Of a DNA stretch of 64,000 nt, positions 8,910 to 18,000 are shown piece after piece. The notes beneath the pieces are model-generated. The model was not told the origin of the DNA. It searched no databases and was given only the letters and a program-made list of their open reading frames with translations. Each line of letters opens with the position of its first letter. Positions within the stretch are counted from its first letter, which is position 1. The stretch comes from Bog-473 sp963754445 (lineage in GTDB: Bacteria > Actinomycetota > Acidimicrobiia > Acidimicrobiales > RAAP-2), in NCBI GenBank assembly GCA_963754445.1, contig CAVWFT010000001.1:1550001-1614000 (forward strand), read 5' to 3'. Both the position numbers and the translations under genes were made by a program.

Positions 8910-9824
8910 TCCCCCTCGGCGGTCCCAGTCGTCCCGCCGGTGCCGGTCGAGCCGGCGCGACTGCACGCCGCGCTCGAGTCCCGCCAGCTTGTCCGGGTTG
9001 GAAACGACCCTGACGGCCACGATCACGCCGTCGAGGATGTCGAGAACGAGCGCCGAGACCACGGCTCCGTCGGCGACGAACACCGTCGCCGGTTGGCCGT
9101 TGAGCACGATCGCCTGCGGGAGACCGTGGACCTTCTTCGCCACGTTCATCAAGAACCTGGAGCTGCGACGGGGCCCGACCACCGGACGCATCGCCGCCCG
9201 GACCTTGCCACCCCCGTCCGTCCAGACCACGACGTCGTCCGACAACATGCCCAGCAGGCCCGAGAGGTCGCCCGTGGCACAGGCCACCAGGAAACGATCG
9301 GTCAGCTCGCGGCCGTGTCGGAGGTCGGCGTCGAAGCGCTGGCGTCGCAGTTCGATGCGTTGGCGTGCCCGAGCGGCCAGCTGTCGACACGCCGGGGCAG
9401 TTCGGCCCAGTGATCGCGACACCTCGTCGAACGTATAGCCGAAGATGTCGTGCAGCAGGTAGGCCGCCCGTTCGAGCGGCGTCAGTTCCTCGAGCAGGAC
9501 CAAGAACGCCAAGGAGAGCGAATCGGCCTGCTCGACCGCCGCGGTCTCGTCGACCACGACCGGTTCGGGCAACCACGGCCCGGCATAGGTCTCACGCTGG
9601 GCATGCGCGGACTCGAGCTGATCGATGCAGAGTCGGGTCACGACGGTGACCAAGTAAGCCCGGACCGAGCGGACCGGCTCGTCCCCCCGGTCCACCCACC
9701 TGATCGAAGCCTCCTGCACGACGTCCTCTGCGTCGGCCGCGCTTCCCAGCATCCGATAGGCGATGCCGAAGAGCAGCGACCGCCACTCCTCGAACGTGGC
9801 CGCTTCGGCCTGCGCGTCACGCAA
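8355..9824 (-). CDS. ECF41-family RNA polymerase sigma factor with SnoaL-like tail; stop codon missing at expected place
   Basis: Sigma-70 region 2 is at residues 10-75 (FGIAYRMLGSAADAEDVVQE), region 4 at about 105-160 (LTPLERAAYLLHDIFGYTFDEV), then a fused SnoaL-like domain. The hallmarks of ECF41 are present: WLPEP linker, DGGGK (203-207) and NPDKL (276-280). In this family the tail acts as a built-in regulator and there is no anti-sigma factor. Family members end just after NPDKL; here the frame stays open for about 206 further residues antisense to menE. These have no visible domain. The TTG start overlaps the stop of the upstream CMD gene by 8 bp, so the two are co-translated. Confidence 0.85.
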   Translation of the reverse strand: MRDAQAEAATFEEWRSLLFGIAYRMLGSAADAEDVVQEASIRWVDRGDEPVRSVRAYLVTVVTRLCIDQLESAHAQRETYAGPWLPEPVVVDETAAVEQADSLSLAFLVLLEELTPLERAAYLLHDIFGYTFDEVSRSLGRTAPACRQLAARARQRIELRRQRFDADLRHGRELTDRFLVACATGDLSGLLGMLSDDVVVWTDGGGKVRAAMRPVVGPRRSSRFLMNVAKKVHGLPQAIVLNGQPATVFVADGAVVSALVLDILDGVIVAVRVVSNPDKLAGLERGVQSRRLDRHRRDDWDRRGGSGLVGLEGAAPDLAGGRAGQIVDDHQLLRRRPRRDRLGDDRSKLLERRHLVGGHDPGHDPFTPLGVGTFPDGDLGHLRVGAQRPFDAVGPDLLRTRRDDIGQAPRDAQSTVALDHSAVAGGEPGRLAVGTGHSAGRTVPVAAEQHGGPKEDLSFQAVSGTPEGAVAQVDGDLDPFEGRSVVDDP

Positions 9825-10413
9825 CGGCGCTGCCGCGTGTCGTCGACCCGTCCGCGAGCGAGGGAGGCACCTCGCAGGACTCGGAGAATCCCTGACTCCT
9901 CAGTCCCAGGCCGGCGTTGAAGCGTGACCGATAGTTCTCCAAGGCCACCCAGGCGGCCAGCTCGACGATCTCGGCGTCGCTGAAATGGGTGCGCAGGCGA
10001 GCGGCCAGTTCGTCGGGCACCTCGGCCGGCGTCATGGATGCAGTCTCTGCGTATTCGAGCACCGCCCGCTCCCGAGCGTCGTAGATGTCACTCTGGCGCC
10101 ACTGCCCCGTGGACCGGACCTTGGCGGGATCGATCCCTCCGTTCATTCCCTCGTAGTATGCGTAGTCGATGCACCACGAGCAGCCGATCGTGGCTGCGGC
10201 CATCTGAATCGCCAACCAACGCAGGGTGGGGTCGAGCTTCTTCCACCCGAGCTGGGCGGCCGTCTCGACGGTTCCCATGGCGACCATGACCCCGGCATGG
10301 TGGGCAGCCGCCTCGGTCGGTTCGACCAGACGCCCGAAACGGCGCCTCGTATAGCGATAGGCAAGTCGGTTGACGACGCCTGTGGGCTCATCGTTCAGCG
10401 GGACGTGGGCCAT
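9817..10413 (-). CDS. Carboxymuconolactone decarboxylase (CMD/AhpD-like) family protein
   Basis: About 198 residues with the CMD-domain redox motif IGCSWCIDYAYYEG (CxxC with following acidic/aromatic residues) around residues 75-90 and a second helical half ending NYRSRFNAGLGL. AhpD-type members reduce peroxides or maintain disulfide relays; the exact substrate is unknown. ATG 10413 is chosen because AAGGTGG precedes it by about 10 nt and the next gene's promoter lies just upstream. ECF41 sigma factors are characteristically linked to genes for CMD proteins, oxidoreductases or epimerases, and this gene overlaps the sigma gene, so it is the probable target and partner. Confidence 0.88.
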   Translation of the reverse strand: MAHVPLNDEPTGVVNRLAYRYTRRRFGRLVEPTEAAAHHAGVMVAMGTVETAAQLGWKKLDPTLRWLAIQMAAATIGCSWCIDYAYYEGMNGGIDPAKVRSTGQWRQSDIYDARERAVLEYAETASMTPAEVPDELAARLRTHFSDAEIVELAAWVALENYRSRFNAGLGLRSQGFSESCEVPPSLADGSTTRGSAVA

Positions 10414-10456
10414 GTCTCGTGCCACCTTTCTGCTTTGTGCTGCCTTCACCCTCCAA

Positions 10457-10483
10457 GACGGGACAGGACGCGAGAGTGTGACA
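10457..10483 (-). promoter_or_regulatory. Predicted ECF41-dependent promoter
   Basis: On the minus strand TGTCACA (10483-10477) is followed by exactly 16 nt and CGTC (10460-10457). To my knowledge this is the published ECF41 consensus, TGTCACA-N16-CGTC. It stands 44 nt upstream of the CMD ATG, which fits a short leader, and drives the CMD-sigma pair. This implies autoregulation of the sigma factor. Confidence 0.82.
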
Positions 10484-10488
10484 AACCC

Positions 10489-11259
10489 CTAGCCAACGCC
10501 TCCTGAGGGGCGGGTGATCGTCCCCCCGTCGACGACAAAGGTTTGGCCCGTGACCCACGACGCCGCGTCCGAGGCCAAGAAGAGGGCTGCCGTCGCCACG
10601 TCGTCGGGTACCCCGAGCCGGCCCAACGGAATGTGTCCGGCCATGCGCTCCTCACCGGGGCCCTCCCACAGCGCGGAGGCCAACTTCGTCTTGACCAGGC
10701 CGGGAGCCAGCGCGTTCACCCGGACATCGGGCGCCAGTTCGAAGGCGAGCTGCCTGGTGATGTGGAGGACCGCGGCCTTGGTCACGTTGTACCAGCCGAT
10801 ATTCGGTTCCACGCCCAGTCCTCCGATGGAGGAGACGTTGAGGACGGAACCCCGCAACCCCGCCTTCACGGCGGCCGCCGTCCAGACCAGGACCGAGAGC
10901 TGGTTCACCTCGAAGGTCTTCTGGGCCCGGACGAGGTCGATATCGATCATCGGTCCGAAATAGGGATTGGTTCCGGCGTTGTTCACCAAGATGTCGATGC
11001 TGCCGAAGCGTTTCACCGTCTCCGCCACGGTCGCCGTGGCGTCGTCGGGGTGACCGACGTGAGCGGCGGTCCATGCGATTCTGTCCGCAGGCGTTCCGGC
11101 GGCGACCAGGCCGTCCACCGCCTCGGCCAAATCCGCCGCGGTGCGGGAACTGATCATGACATTGGCACCTGCCTGGGCGAACCGGCTGGCGATCCCGAGG
11201 CCGATACCGCGACTGCCGCCGGTGATCAGTGCCGTCTTGTGCAACAGGTCGAGCTCCAT
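10489..11259 (-). CDS. Short-chain dehydrogenase/reductase
   Basis: 256-residue classical SDR. NAD(P)-binding GGSRGIGLG near residue 15, NNAG (VNNAGTNPYFG), catalytic Ser in NVSSIGGLG, and the YNVTK catalytic Tyr/Lys. The C-terminus FLASDAASWVTGQTFVVDGG is the usual fold end. ATG 11259 has AAGG about 11 nt before it. It lies upstream of the ECF41 promoter on the same strand; oxidoreductases are one of the gene types linked to ECF41, but the promoter is downstream of this gene, so joint control is not shown. Substrate unknown. Confidence 0.85.
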   Translation of the reverse strand: MELDLLHKTALITGGSRGIGLGIASRFAQAGANVMISSRTAADLAEAVDGLVAAGTPADRIAWTAAHVGHPDDATATVAETVKRFGSIDILVNNAGTNPYFGPMIDIDLVRAQKTFEVNQLSVLVWTAAAVKAGLRGSVLNVSSIGGLGVEPNIGWYNVTKAAVLHITRQLAFELAPDVRVNALAPGLVKTKLASALWEGPGEERMAGHIPLGRLGVPDDVATAALFLASDAASWVTGQTFVVDGGTITRPSGGVG

Positions 11260-11324
11260 TCCGTGAGCCTTGCATGGCCAGACCCGGCGACGGCATTCCC
11301 CGGGATCGCCGTAGCATCGGCGAC

Positions 11325-13361
11325 GTGAATCACCTGGCCGACGAGACCAGCCCGTACCTGCGCCAGCACGCCGACAACCCGGTGGAGTGGTATCCGTGGG
11401 GTGACGCCGCTCGCGAGCGGGCCACAGCCGAGGACAAGCCGATCTTCCTCTCCATCGGCTATGCGTCGTGCCACTGGTGCCACGTGATGGCCCACGAGAG
11501 CTTCGAGGACCCCGCCACGGCCGCCGACCTGGCCAAATGGTTCGTCTCGGTGAAGGTGGACCGCGAGGAGCGACCGGACCTCGACGCGGTGTACATGGCG
11601 GCCACCCAGGCTCTGACCGGTTCTGGCGGATGGCCGATGTCGGTGTTCTGCACACCCGACGGACGGCCCTTCTATGCCGGGACGTACTTCCCGCCCGAAG
11701 AACGGCACGGCATGCCGTCCTTCCGGCGCGTCGTCGAGGCGCTGGGCGAGGCCTGGGTCAACGATCGGGCCCAGGTCCTGGCGCAGGCCGACGCCTTGGC
11801 CGAGGCCGTCCGCAAGGAAATGCGCCTGGCCGAGACGCTGGCCGACGAGCACGCGGAATCGGGAGTCGTCGTCCCCGCCGGGACCGGCGACCTGGACCCC
11901 GACGAGCTGCGCCGGCGCGTCGTGGACGGACTTCGGTCGGGGTTCGACCCCCAATGGGGCGGATTCGGTCCCGCGCCGAAGTTCCCCCGTCCGACCCTGG
12001 TGGAGCTCGGCCTGCTCGAGTCCCGCCGCCCCGGGCCGGAGGCGGCTCAGGCTGAGGTGATGGCCCATCGGACGCTTGACGCCATGGCGGCGGGCGGCAT
12101 CTACGACCACGTGGTGGGCGGATTCTGCCGCTACTCCACGGACGCCACCTGGCTGGTTCCGCACTTCGAGAAGATGCTCACCGATCAGGCCCTCCTGGCC
12201 CGGGCCTACCTGCATGCCTGGCAGATCACGGGAAAGGAGGACTACCTGGGCGTGGTCGCCGAGACCCTCGACTTCGTCCTGCGCGATCTCTCCACCCCCG
12301 AGGGTGCCCTGTTCTCGTCCTTTGATGCGGACGCCGGAGGGGTCGAGGGCGCGCATGCGACGTTCACCCTCGAGGAGCTCACCGGGATTCTGCCCCCGCA
12401 CCTCGTTGGACCGGCGGCGGAGTGGTACGGAATCACCGCACGGGGGAACTGGGAGGGCCGGTCCATTCCGGTGCGACCGGTCGGGGCTCCCCTGGCGAGG
12501 CCCGACGAGATCGAAGAGGCGAGGGCGCTCCTGGCCGCCGCGCGCGCGACGCGTGTCCAACCGGCTCGGGACGAGAAGGTCCTGACCGAGTGGAACGCCA
12601 TGGCGGCGGCCACGCTGGCCGAAGTCGCTTCCGCAACCGGTCGGGCGGAGTATGGCGTCCGCGCCGAGGAGATCGGCGACTTCCTCTGGACCTCCATGTT
12701 TGTCGGCGGCCGACTCATGCGCAGCTGGCAGGGTGGCCGGGCTCGCCACCTGGCCGTTGCCGCCGATCAGGCCTGGCTCGTGGAAGCCTGCGTGCGCCTG
12801 TCCGAGTGGTCCGGCCGGGCGCTGTGGCGGGAGAGGGCTCAGCAGGCGGCCAGCCAGTTGCTCGATCTCTTCTTCGACGAGGAGTCCGGTGGATTCTTCT
12901 CCACGGGACGCGACGCCGAAGCCCTCCTGGTCAGGCCCAAGGAATTCCTCGACGGCGCCCTCCCCTCGACCAACTCCGTCGCGGTCATGGCGCTCCTGCG
13001 GGTCGACGGCCTCGCCGACGATCCACGTATCGCCACGGCGATTGGACGGACGCTCGAGCTGGCCCGCCCGCTCCTGGAAGGCCATCCCGGCGCCACGCCC
13101 GACCTGGTGGCCGCGTTGCCGTTGTGGAACCGACGCCACGAGATCGTCGTCACGGGAGACCGTCCCGACCTTTTGGCCGAGATCCGTCGACACTGGATGC
13201 CCAGCGCCGTCGTGGCCTGGGGGGAACCGGACCAGGGACCGCTCTTCGTGGACCGACCCAGCGAGCCGGGCCTGGCATTTGTCTGCCGAGCCCGGTCCTG
13301 TCAACTGCCAGCGGCCGATGTCTCATCTCTTGCAGTGCAATTGCAGGATGTAGGGGTATGA
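11325..13361 (+). CDS. DUF255 thioredoxin-domain protein (YyaL/spermatogenesis-associated 20-like)
   Basis: 678 residues, the family length. The N-terminal thioredoxin-like domain begins NHLADETSPYLRQHADNPVEW and holds CHWCHVMAHESF with the CxxC-type pair; then WPMSVFCTPDGRPFYAGTYFPP. The rest is an (alpha/alpha)6-barrel of glycoside-hydrolase type, with GGIYDHVVGGFCRYSTDATW and WNAMAAATLAE. The family is widespread but its reaction is not established. GTG 11325 is chosen because the conserved N-terminus starts there. The stop overlaps the next gene as ATGA. Confidence 0.85.
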   Translation: MNHLADETSPYLRQHADNPVEWYPWGDAARERATAEDKPIFLSIGYASCHWCHVMAHESFEDPATAADLAKWFVSVKVDREERPDLDAVYMAATQALTGSGGWPMSVFCTPDGRPFYAGTYFPPEERHGMPSFRRVVEALGEAWVNDRAQVLAQADALAEAVRKEMRLAETLADEHAESGVVVPAGTGDLDPDELRRRVVDGLRSGFDPQWGGFGPAPKFPRPTLVELGLLESRRPGPEAAQAEVMAHRTLDAMAAGGIYDHVVGGFCRYSTDATWLVPHFEKMLTDQALLARAYLHAWQITGKEDYLGVVAETLDFVLRDLSTPEGALFSSFDADAGGVEGAHATFTLEELTGILPPHLVGPAAEWYGITARGNWEGRSIPVRPVGAPLARPDEIEEARALLAAARATRVQPARDEKVLTEWNAMAAATLAEVASATGRAEYGVRAEEIGDFLWTSMFVGGRLMRSWQGGRARHLAVAADQAWLVEACVRLSEWSGRALWRERAQQAASQLLDLFFDEESGGFFSTGRDAEALLVRPKEFLDGALPSTNSVAVMALLRVDGLADDPRIATAIGRTLELARPLLEGHPGATPDLVAALPLWNRRHEIVVTGDRPDLLAEIRRHWMPSAVVAWGEPDQGPLFVDRPSEPGLAFVCRARSCQLPAADVSSLAVQLQDVGV

Positions 13362-14182
13362 ACGAAGAGGATCCGACCGATCCCGGTCCGGGCTCACGGC
13401 CCGACCAAGTCGATGACGAAGCGTCGGGTGACGGGGTCGGGACCACGCGGAGTCGGACTCGCACCGTGCGACGCGACGAGTCGACCCCGACGGATCCGGC
13501 ACGCCTCCTCCGACGCTCCGCTCGGCGCAAGGAGTGGATTCCGACCAGTGCGGGATCCACCCTCCACCTGCTCGTCCTCTCGTCGACACGGGAGGACACG
13601 ACGGTCGTGGATCTGGCGACACGCACGGTCATGCGGGTGCGGGTGCCCTGGCCCGAGGACCACGACCCCGACATCGCGACTTTCGACGTCGTGGAGGTGA
13701 CCCTGGCCGCCGACCCGGAGAGGGACGACCTGGCCCAACCCGAGGCGACCACCGTGGAGGGACTGCCTCGCCACGTGGGGACGCTTCGGGGACGGCAGCT
13801 GCGCAAGCTGCTCCAGCGGATGGTGGCGTCCCCCGACGGTCCCCTCCTGGGTTTTCCGGGACCGTCCGCTCCCTATTGGGAGTTCAGGGGCTTTCGGCCC
13901 TCCGTCGCACTGATCGAGCCCACCCGGAGCCCACAGCTGATCCGCCGTCGGGCCGACGGCTCCACCTGGGTCCGTTTCGGGTGGGATCGCGACGACGTGT
14001 GGCTCCCGGTGGAGGACCGTGCGGCGGCTCGCGCCCTCGATGCCGCCCGACGGGAACGACTGAGCGGCAAGAGCCTGTCCACCGCACTGGGTTTCGAGCC
14101 GCAGTACCTCCTGGTGACGGTCAGCCCGCCCCGAGACGGCCACTGCTACAAGGTGTGTGCTGCGGTGCTCCCACGAGGCTGA
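13358..14182 (+). CDS. Protein of unknown function coupled to the DUF255 gene
   Basis: I do not recognise this 274-residue protein. It starts ATG 13358 within an ATGA overlap, so it is probably translated together with the DUF255 gene. The first 60 residues are charged and disordered-looking (Arg/Asp/Thr-rich), followed by a beta-rich region (STLHLLVLSSTREDTTVVDL), a stretch FPGPSAPYWEFRGFRPSVAL, and a C-terminal half ending VSPPRDGHCYKVCAAVLPRG with the only cysteines. No signal peptide or membrane segment. Codon use matches its neighbours. Confidence 0.7.
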   Translation: MNEEDPTDPGPGSRPDQVDDEASGDGVGTTRSRTRTVRRDESTPTDPARLLRRSARRKEWIPTSAGSTLHLLVLSSTREDTTVVDLATRTVMRVRVPWPEDHDPDIATFDVVEVTLAADPERDDLAQPEATTVEGLPRHVGTLRGRQLRKLLQRMVASPDGPLLGFPGPSAPYWEFRGFRPSVALIEPTRSPQLIRRRADGSTWVRFGWDRDDVWLPVEDRAAARALDAARRERLSGKSLSTALGFEPQYLLVTVSPPRDGHCYKVCAAVLPRG

Positions 14183-14221
14183 GCCTCGAACTGAGAGAAC
14201 CTGGCGGCGAACCGAGAGAAC

Positions 14222-14235
14222 GAGGCGTTCGCCTC
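14222..14235. terminator. Short hairpin between convergent genes
   Basis: GAGGCG-TT-CGCCTC inverted repeat in the 51-bp gap between two convergent unknown genes; a second one, CGAGG-CTGAG-CCTCG (14174-14188), overlaps the first gene's stop. Neither has a T-run, so a bidirectional terminator is only a guess. Confidence 0.3.
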
Positions 14236-14905
14236 AGCGCCCGAGCTTGCCCCCGGCGAGATCCTCGGCCATCGCCCAGCCGAAGGCGACCAACCGGTCG
14301 CCCTTGTCGGCGTCGAAACCCGAGAAGTGCTGTTCAACGCCATCGGGGATCTTCACCTTGGCGGCGAAGAAGTCCAGACCGCCGGCCACGGAACCGTCGC
14401 CCTTGAGCACGAACGTCCTGTCGTCGAGCCGGCTTTCGCAGCCGAACCGCTTCGAGAGCCGACGGGCCCACGCGCGTTCCTCTCCCGAGGACTTGTGGTC
14501 CGGGAAGGGCACGACGTCCTGGAGACCGGAGAATGCACGAAATCCCTCCGGTGAGAGCAACCGGGTACCGAGAAGCACGTCCTCGTCGGGGAAGGCCAGG
14601 AGGGCTCGGCGGTACTGGTCCGCCATGATCCCCTTGAGGGCCGCCTCGGCGCGTGACGTCCGGTCCACCAATGCGAGCCCGACGAGCAGCGACGGCGTAC
14701 CGCCGATGCGCTCGAGGGTGCAAAACGAATAGCCCCGGAGTTTGTTGCCTTCTCTGGCCTGGGTGATCAGGACCCAGGATTCCCGCTCCTTGGAGAGGAA
14801 TCCGATGTCGTAGCCCGGCGGACGCTCGGCACAGAGATCCGCCATTTCGACAAGCTCAGCGTCGCTGAGCGCAGTGCAATCTTTGGTGCTCACTACGATC
14901 GGCAT
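14234..14905 (-). CDS. Conserved-looking protein of unknown function
   Basis: 223 residues, ATG start at 14905. No motif I can name with confidence. Alternating beta/alpha texture with WVLITQAREGNKLRGYSFCTLERIGGTPSLLVGL followed by helical segments resembles the layout of GNAT-type acetyltransferases, but the acetyl-CoA loop (R/QxxGxG/A) is not evident. No transmembrane segment or signal peptide. Lies alone between a convergent unknown gene and dnaE; no operon partner. Confidence 0.7.
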   Translation of the reverse strand: MPIVVSTKDCTALSDAELVEMADLCAERPPGYDIGFLSKERESWVLITQAREGNKLRGYSFCTLERIGGTPSLLVGLALVDRTSRAEAALKGIMADQYRRALLAFPDEDVLLGTRLLSPEGFRAFSGLQDVVPFPDHKSSGEERAWARRLSKRFGCESRLDDRTFVLKGDGSVAGGLDFFAAKVKIPDGVEQHFSGFDADKGDRLVAFGWAMAEDLAGGKLGR

Positions 14906-15034
14906 GGGGTCCAGTCTACTGGCTTCGCTTGTGACGTTCCCAACCGGAGCCAGCAGGGAACGGCCGCGATCGGGCCGAAACGGATCGTCCTTCCCCAGCT
15001 CAGGGTCGGTTTCTGACGTCCGCGTCAGAAAGTT

Positions 15035-18000
15035 TCACGACAGCACGGCGGTCTGCCCCAGAAGCCGTTTGAGCTCCCCCACGAGTCCGTTCTTGCAGTC
15101 GACGTTGAATTCGGGCGGCAGCCGCAGCACCTTTTCACCGACGTGGAGCATGACCGGGGATGGCCCGGGATGCCCACTGAGGACCTCCTTGAGGCCCTCC
15201 ACCCGCCGATCCGTCAGGACGCCGAGGGGAAGCTTGATGTGGAGGTCGGACTGGCCCCGATCGAGCATGGGGCGAGACACCTCCATGCACACGATCTTCG
15301 GCTCGTCCTCTCGGGTGTCCAAGCGGCCCTTCACCACGACGATCGAGTCGTTTTCGATCAGTGCGCCGTATTCCGCCATCGTCCTCGGAAAGACGAAGAC
15401 CTCCATCGCCGCCTGCAGGTCTTCGAGCACGAACCGGGCCATGAGGTCGCCCTTCTTCGTATAGCTGCGGCGCAGGTCGGTGACCACACCGCCGACCGAG
15501 CGCACCGGAGCCCGGTCCCCCGCGGCCGGGTCCTCCTCACGCATGTCGGCGAGGGACGAGTCGGTGTGCCGGGCCAAGGCCGCCTCGTAGCCCATCAGCG
15601 GATGGTCGCTCACGTAGAGCCCGAGCATCTCCTTCTCGAAGGCCAGCCGCTGCGCCTTGTCGAATTCCGAATCCGGAATTGCCACCTTCACTCCGCCCCA
15701 GGCGGGGTCGGTCTGGTCCTCCTCGAGCGCAGCGAAGAGGGTGGTGATCCCGAAATCCTGCTCCTTGCGGCGCTCGAGCGACCGGTCGACCACTGCTTCG
15801 AGCACCAGGCACAGTCCCTGGCGCGGATGGCCCAAGGAGTCGAACGCGCCCGCCTTGACCAACGACTCCATGGTGCGCTTGTTCAGGACGACCGGATCGA
15901 CCCGGGAGCAGAAGTCGAAGATGTCCTCGAAGTCGCCGTTGGCCTGGCGCTCGGCGACGATGCGTTCGACCAGGCTCTCTCCGACGTTGCGGACGGCGGC
16001 CAGGCCGAAGACGATCGCCTTGCGGGGAGCCGCGACGACGACCGGCTCGGAGGATTCGTCCTCGAGGCCCTCAGACGGCTCGGGCTCATCGGGCGAGGGT
16101 GCATCGGGGCCCGACGCCGTCGTCGGACGCTCGGGTGCGAATTCGGCCACGGACAGGTTGACGTCCGGCACCAAGACGTCGATGCCCATGCTGCGGCACT
16201 CCGCCAGATAGACGGCGGTCTTGTCCTTGTTGTCCTTCACCGACGTGAGCAGCGCCGACATGTACTCGACCGGATAATGCGCCTTGAGCCAGGCCGTCTG
16301 GTAGGCCACCAAGCCGTAGCCATAGGAGTGCGATTTGTTGAATGCGTAGTCCGCGAACGGCTCGATGATGTCGAAGAGCTGGGTGCCGAGTTGTTCCCCG
16401 TAGCCCTCGGTCACACAGCCGGCGACGAATTTCTCGCGTTCCGCCGCAATCAGGGCACGGATCTTCTTTCCGCACGCCTTGCGCAGGTTGTCCGCTTCCT
16501 CGAGTGAGTAGCCGGCGAACTTCTGGGCCACCCGCATCACGGACTCCTGGTACAGCATGAGGCCGTAGGTGTCCTTGAGGATCGGCTCGATGTCCGGATG
16601 CAGATACGTGAGTTCCTTGCGGCCGTTCTTGAGCTCCGGATAGTCGCGGTGCATGTTGGCTGCCATGGGCCCGGGCCGGTAGAGGGCCACCAGGGCGGCG
16701 ACGTCGTCGAAACTGGTCGGCGCCAGCGCCCGCAAGGTCTGACGCATGGCGCCACCCTCGAGCTGGAAAACGCCGACCGATTCGGCGCGTCGGAGCATCT
16801 CCAACGTCGGCGCATCGTCCAGGTCCACGTTGTCGATGTCCGGACGTTCGCCCGTGGCGACCTCGATGAGGTCCAACGCCCGCTCGATCACCGAGAGGTT
16901 CCGCAGGCCCAGGAAGTCCATCTTCAGCAGGCCGAGCTCCTCCACCCCGTGCATCTCGTACTGGGTGACGATCGGCGCGTTCTCCGGATCGCCACCGGCG
17001 TCGGGCTTGCGCTGGATCGGGAGGTAGTCGGTCAGGGGATCCCGGGAGATGACGACCGCCGCGGCATGGATCCCGTCTTGGCGCCGCAACCCCTCGAGCC
17101 CGAGCGCAACGTCGATGACCTCTTTCGCCTCCGGATCCGTCTCGTGCATCATGCGCAGGTCGCCCGCGGTCGCGTAGCCGTCCTCGAAGCCCTCGATCTT
17201 CGTCAGGCAGGCGCGCAGTGGCGTGTCGCGCCCCATGATCAGCGGAGGCATGGCCTTGGCGATCTTGTCGCCGACGATGTAGGGCTTCCCGAGCACGCGT
17301 GACGCATCTCGCACGGCGGCCCGTGCCTTGATCGTCGAGAAGGTGATGATCTGGGCAACGCGGTCGTTGCCGTACTTCTCCGCCGCGTAGCGCATGACGT
17401 CGGCTCGGTAGCGCTCGTCGAAGTCCATATCGATGTCGGGCATCTGCTTGCGGCCCGGATTCAAGAAGCGTTCGAAGAGCAGGTCGTACCGGATCGGGTC
17501 GAGATCGACGATCCGCAGGCAGTAGGCCACGCAACAGCCCGCCGCGGAACCTCGCCCCGGTCCGACGCGGATCCCCGATTCCCGAGCGAAACGGATGAGG
17601 TCCCACACCACGAGGAAGTAGGCCGGAAAACCCATGTCCCCGATGACGTTGAGCTCGAACTCGAGGCGTTCGAGGACGTTGGCGGGGAGTGGATCTCCGT
17701 AGCGCTCCTTGGCCCCCTCGAAAGCGAGATGCCGCAGATAGGCCTGCGCACGTTCCTCGTAGGTCGAGCCGGTGAACCGATCGGGTACGGGAAACTCGGG
17801 CAGGCTCGGCTTACCCAACTCGATCTGCACGTCTGCCCGCTCCGCGATGAGCAGCGTGTTGTCACACGATTCGGGATAGTCACGGAAGAGGTGGCGCATC
17901 TCGGACGCGGACTTCAGGTAGTGCTCTGTTCCCTCGAATTTGAATCGGTTCGTATCCGAGAGGAGCGCGCCGGTCTGGACGCAGAGGAGCGCGTCGTGGG

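Noticed and set aside
9365..9920. Plus-strand frames opposite the ECF41 and CMD genes
   Set aside because: Arg/Pro-rich translations with no domain; shadow of the minus-strand pair.
11226..13304. 692-residue minus-strand frame opposite the DUF255 gene
   Set aside because: Plus-strand gene has clear motifs; the antisense is low in recognisable domains and a typical GC artefact.
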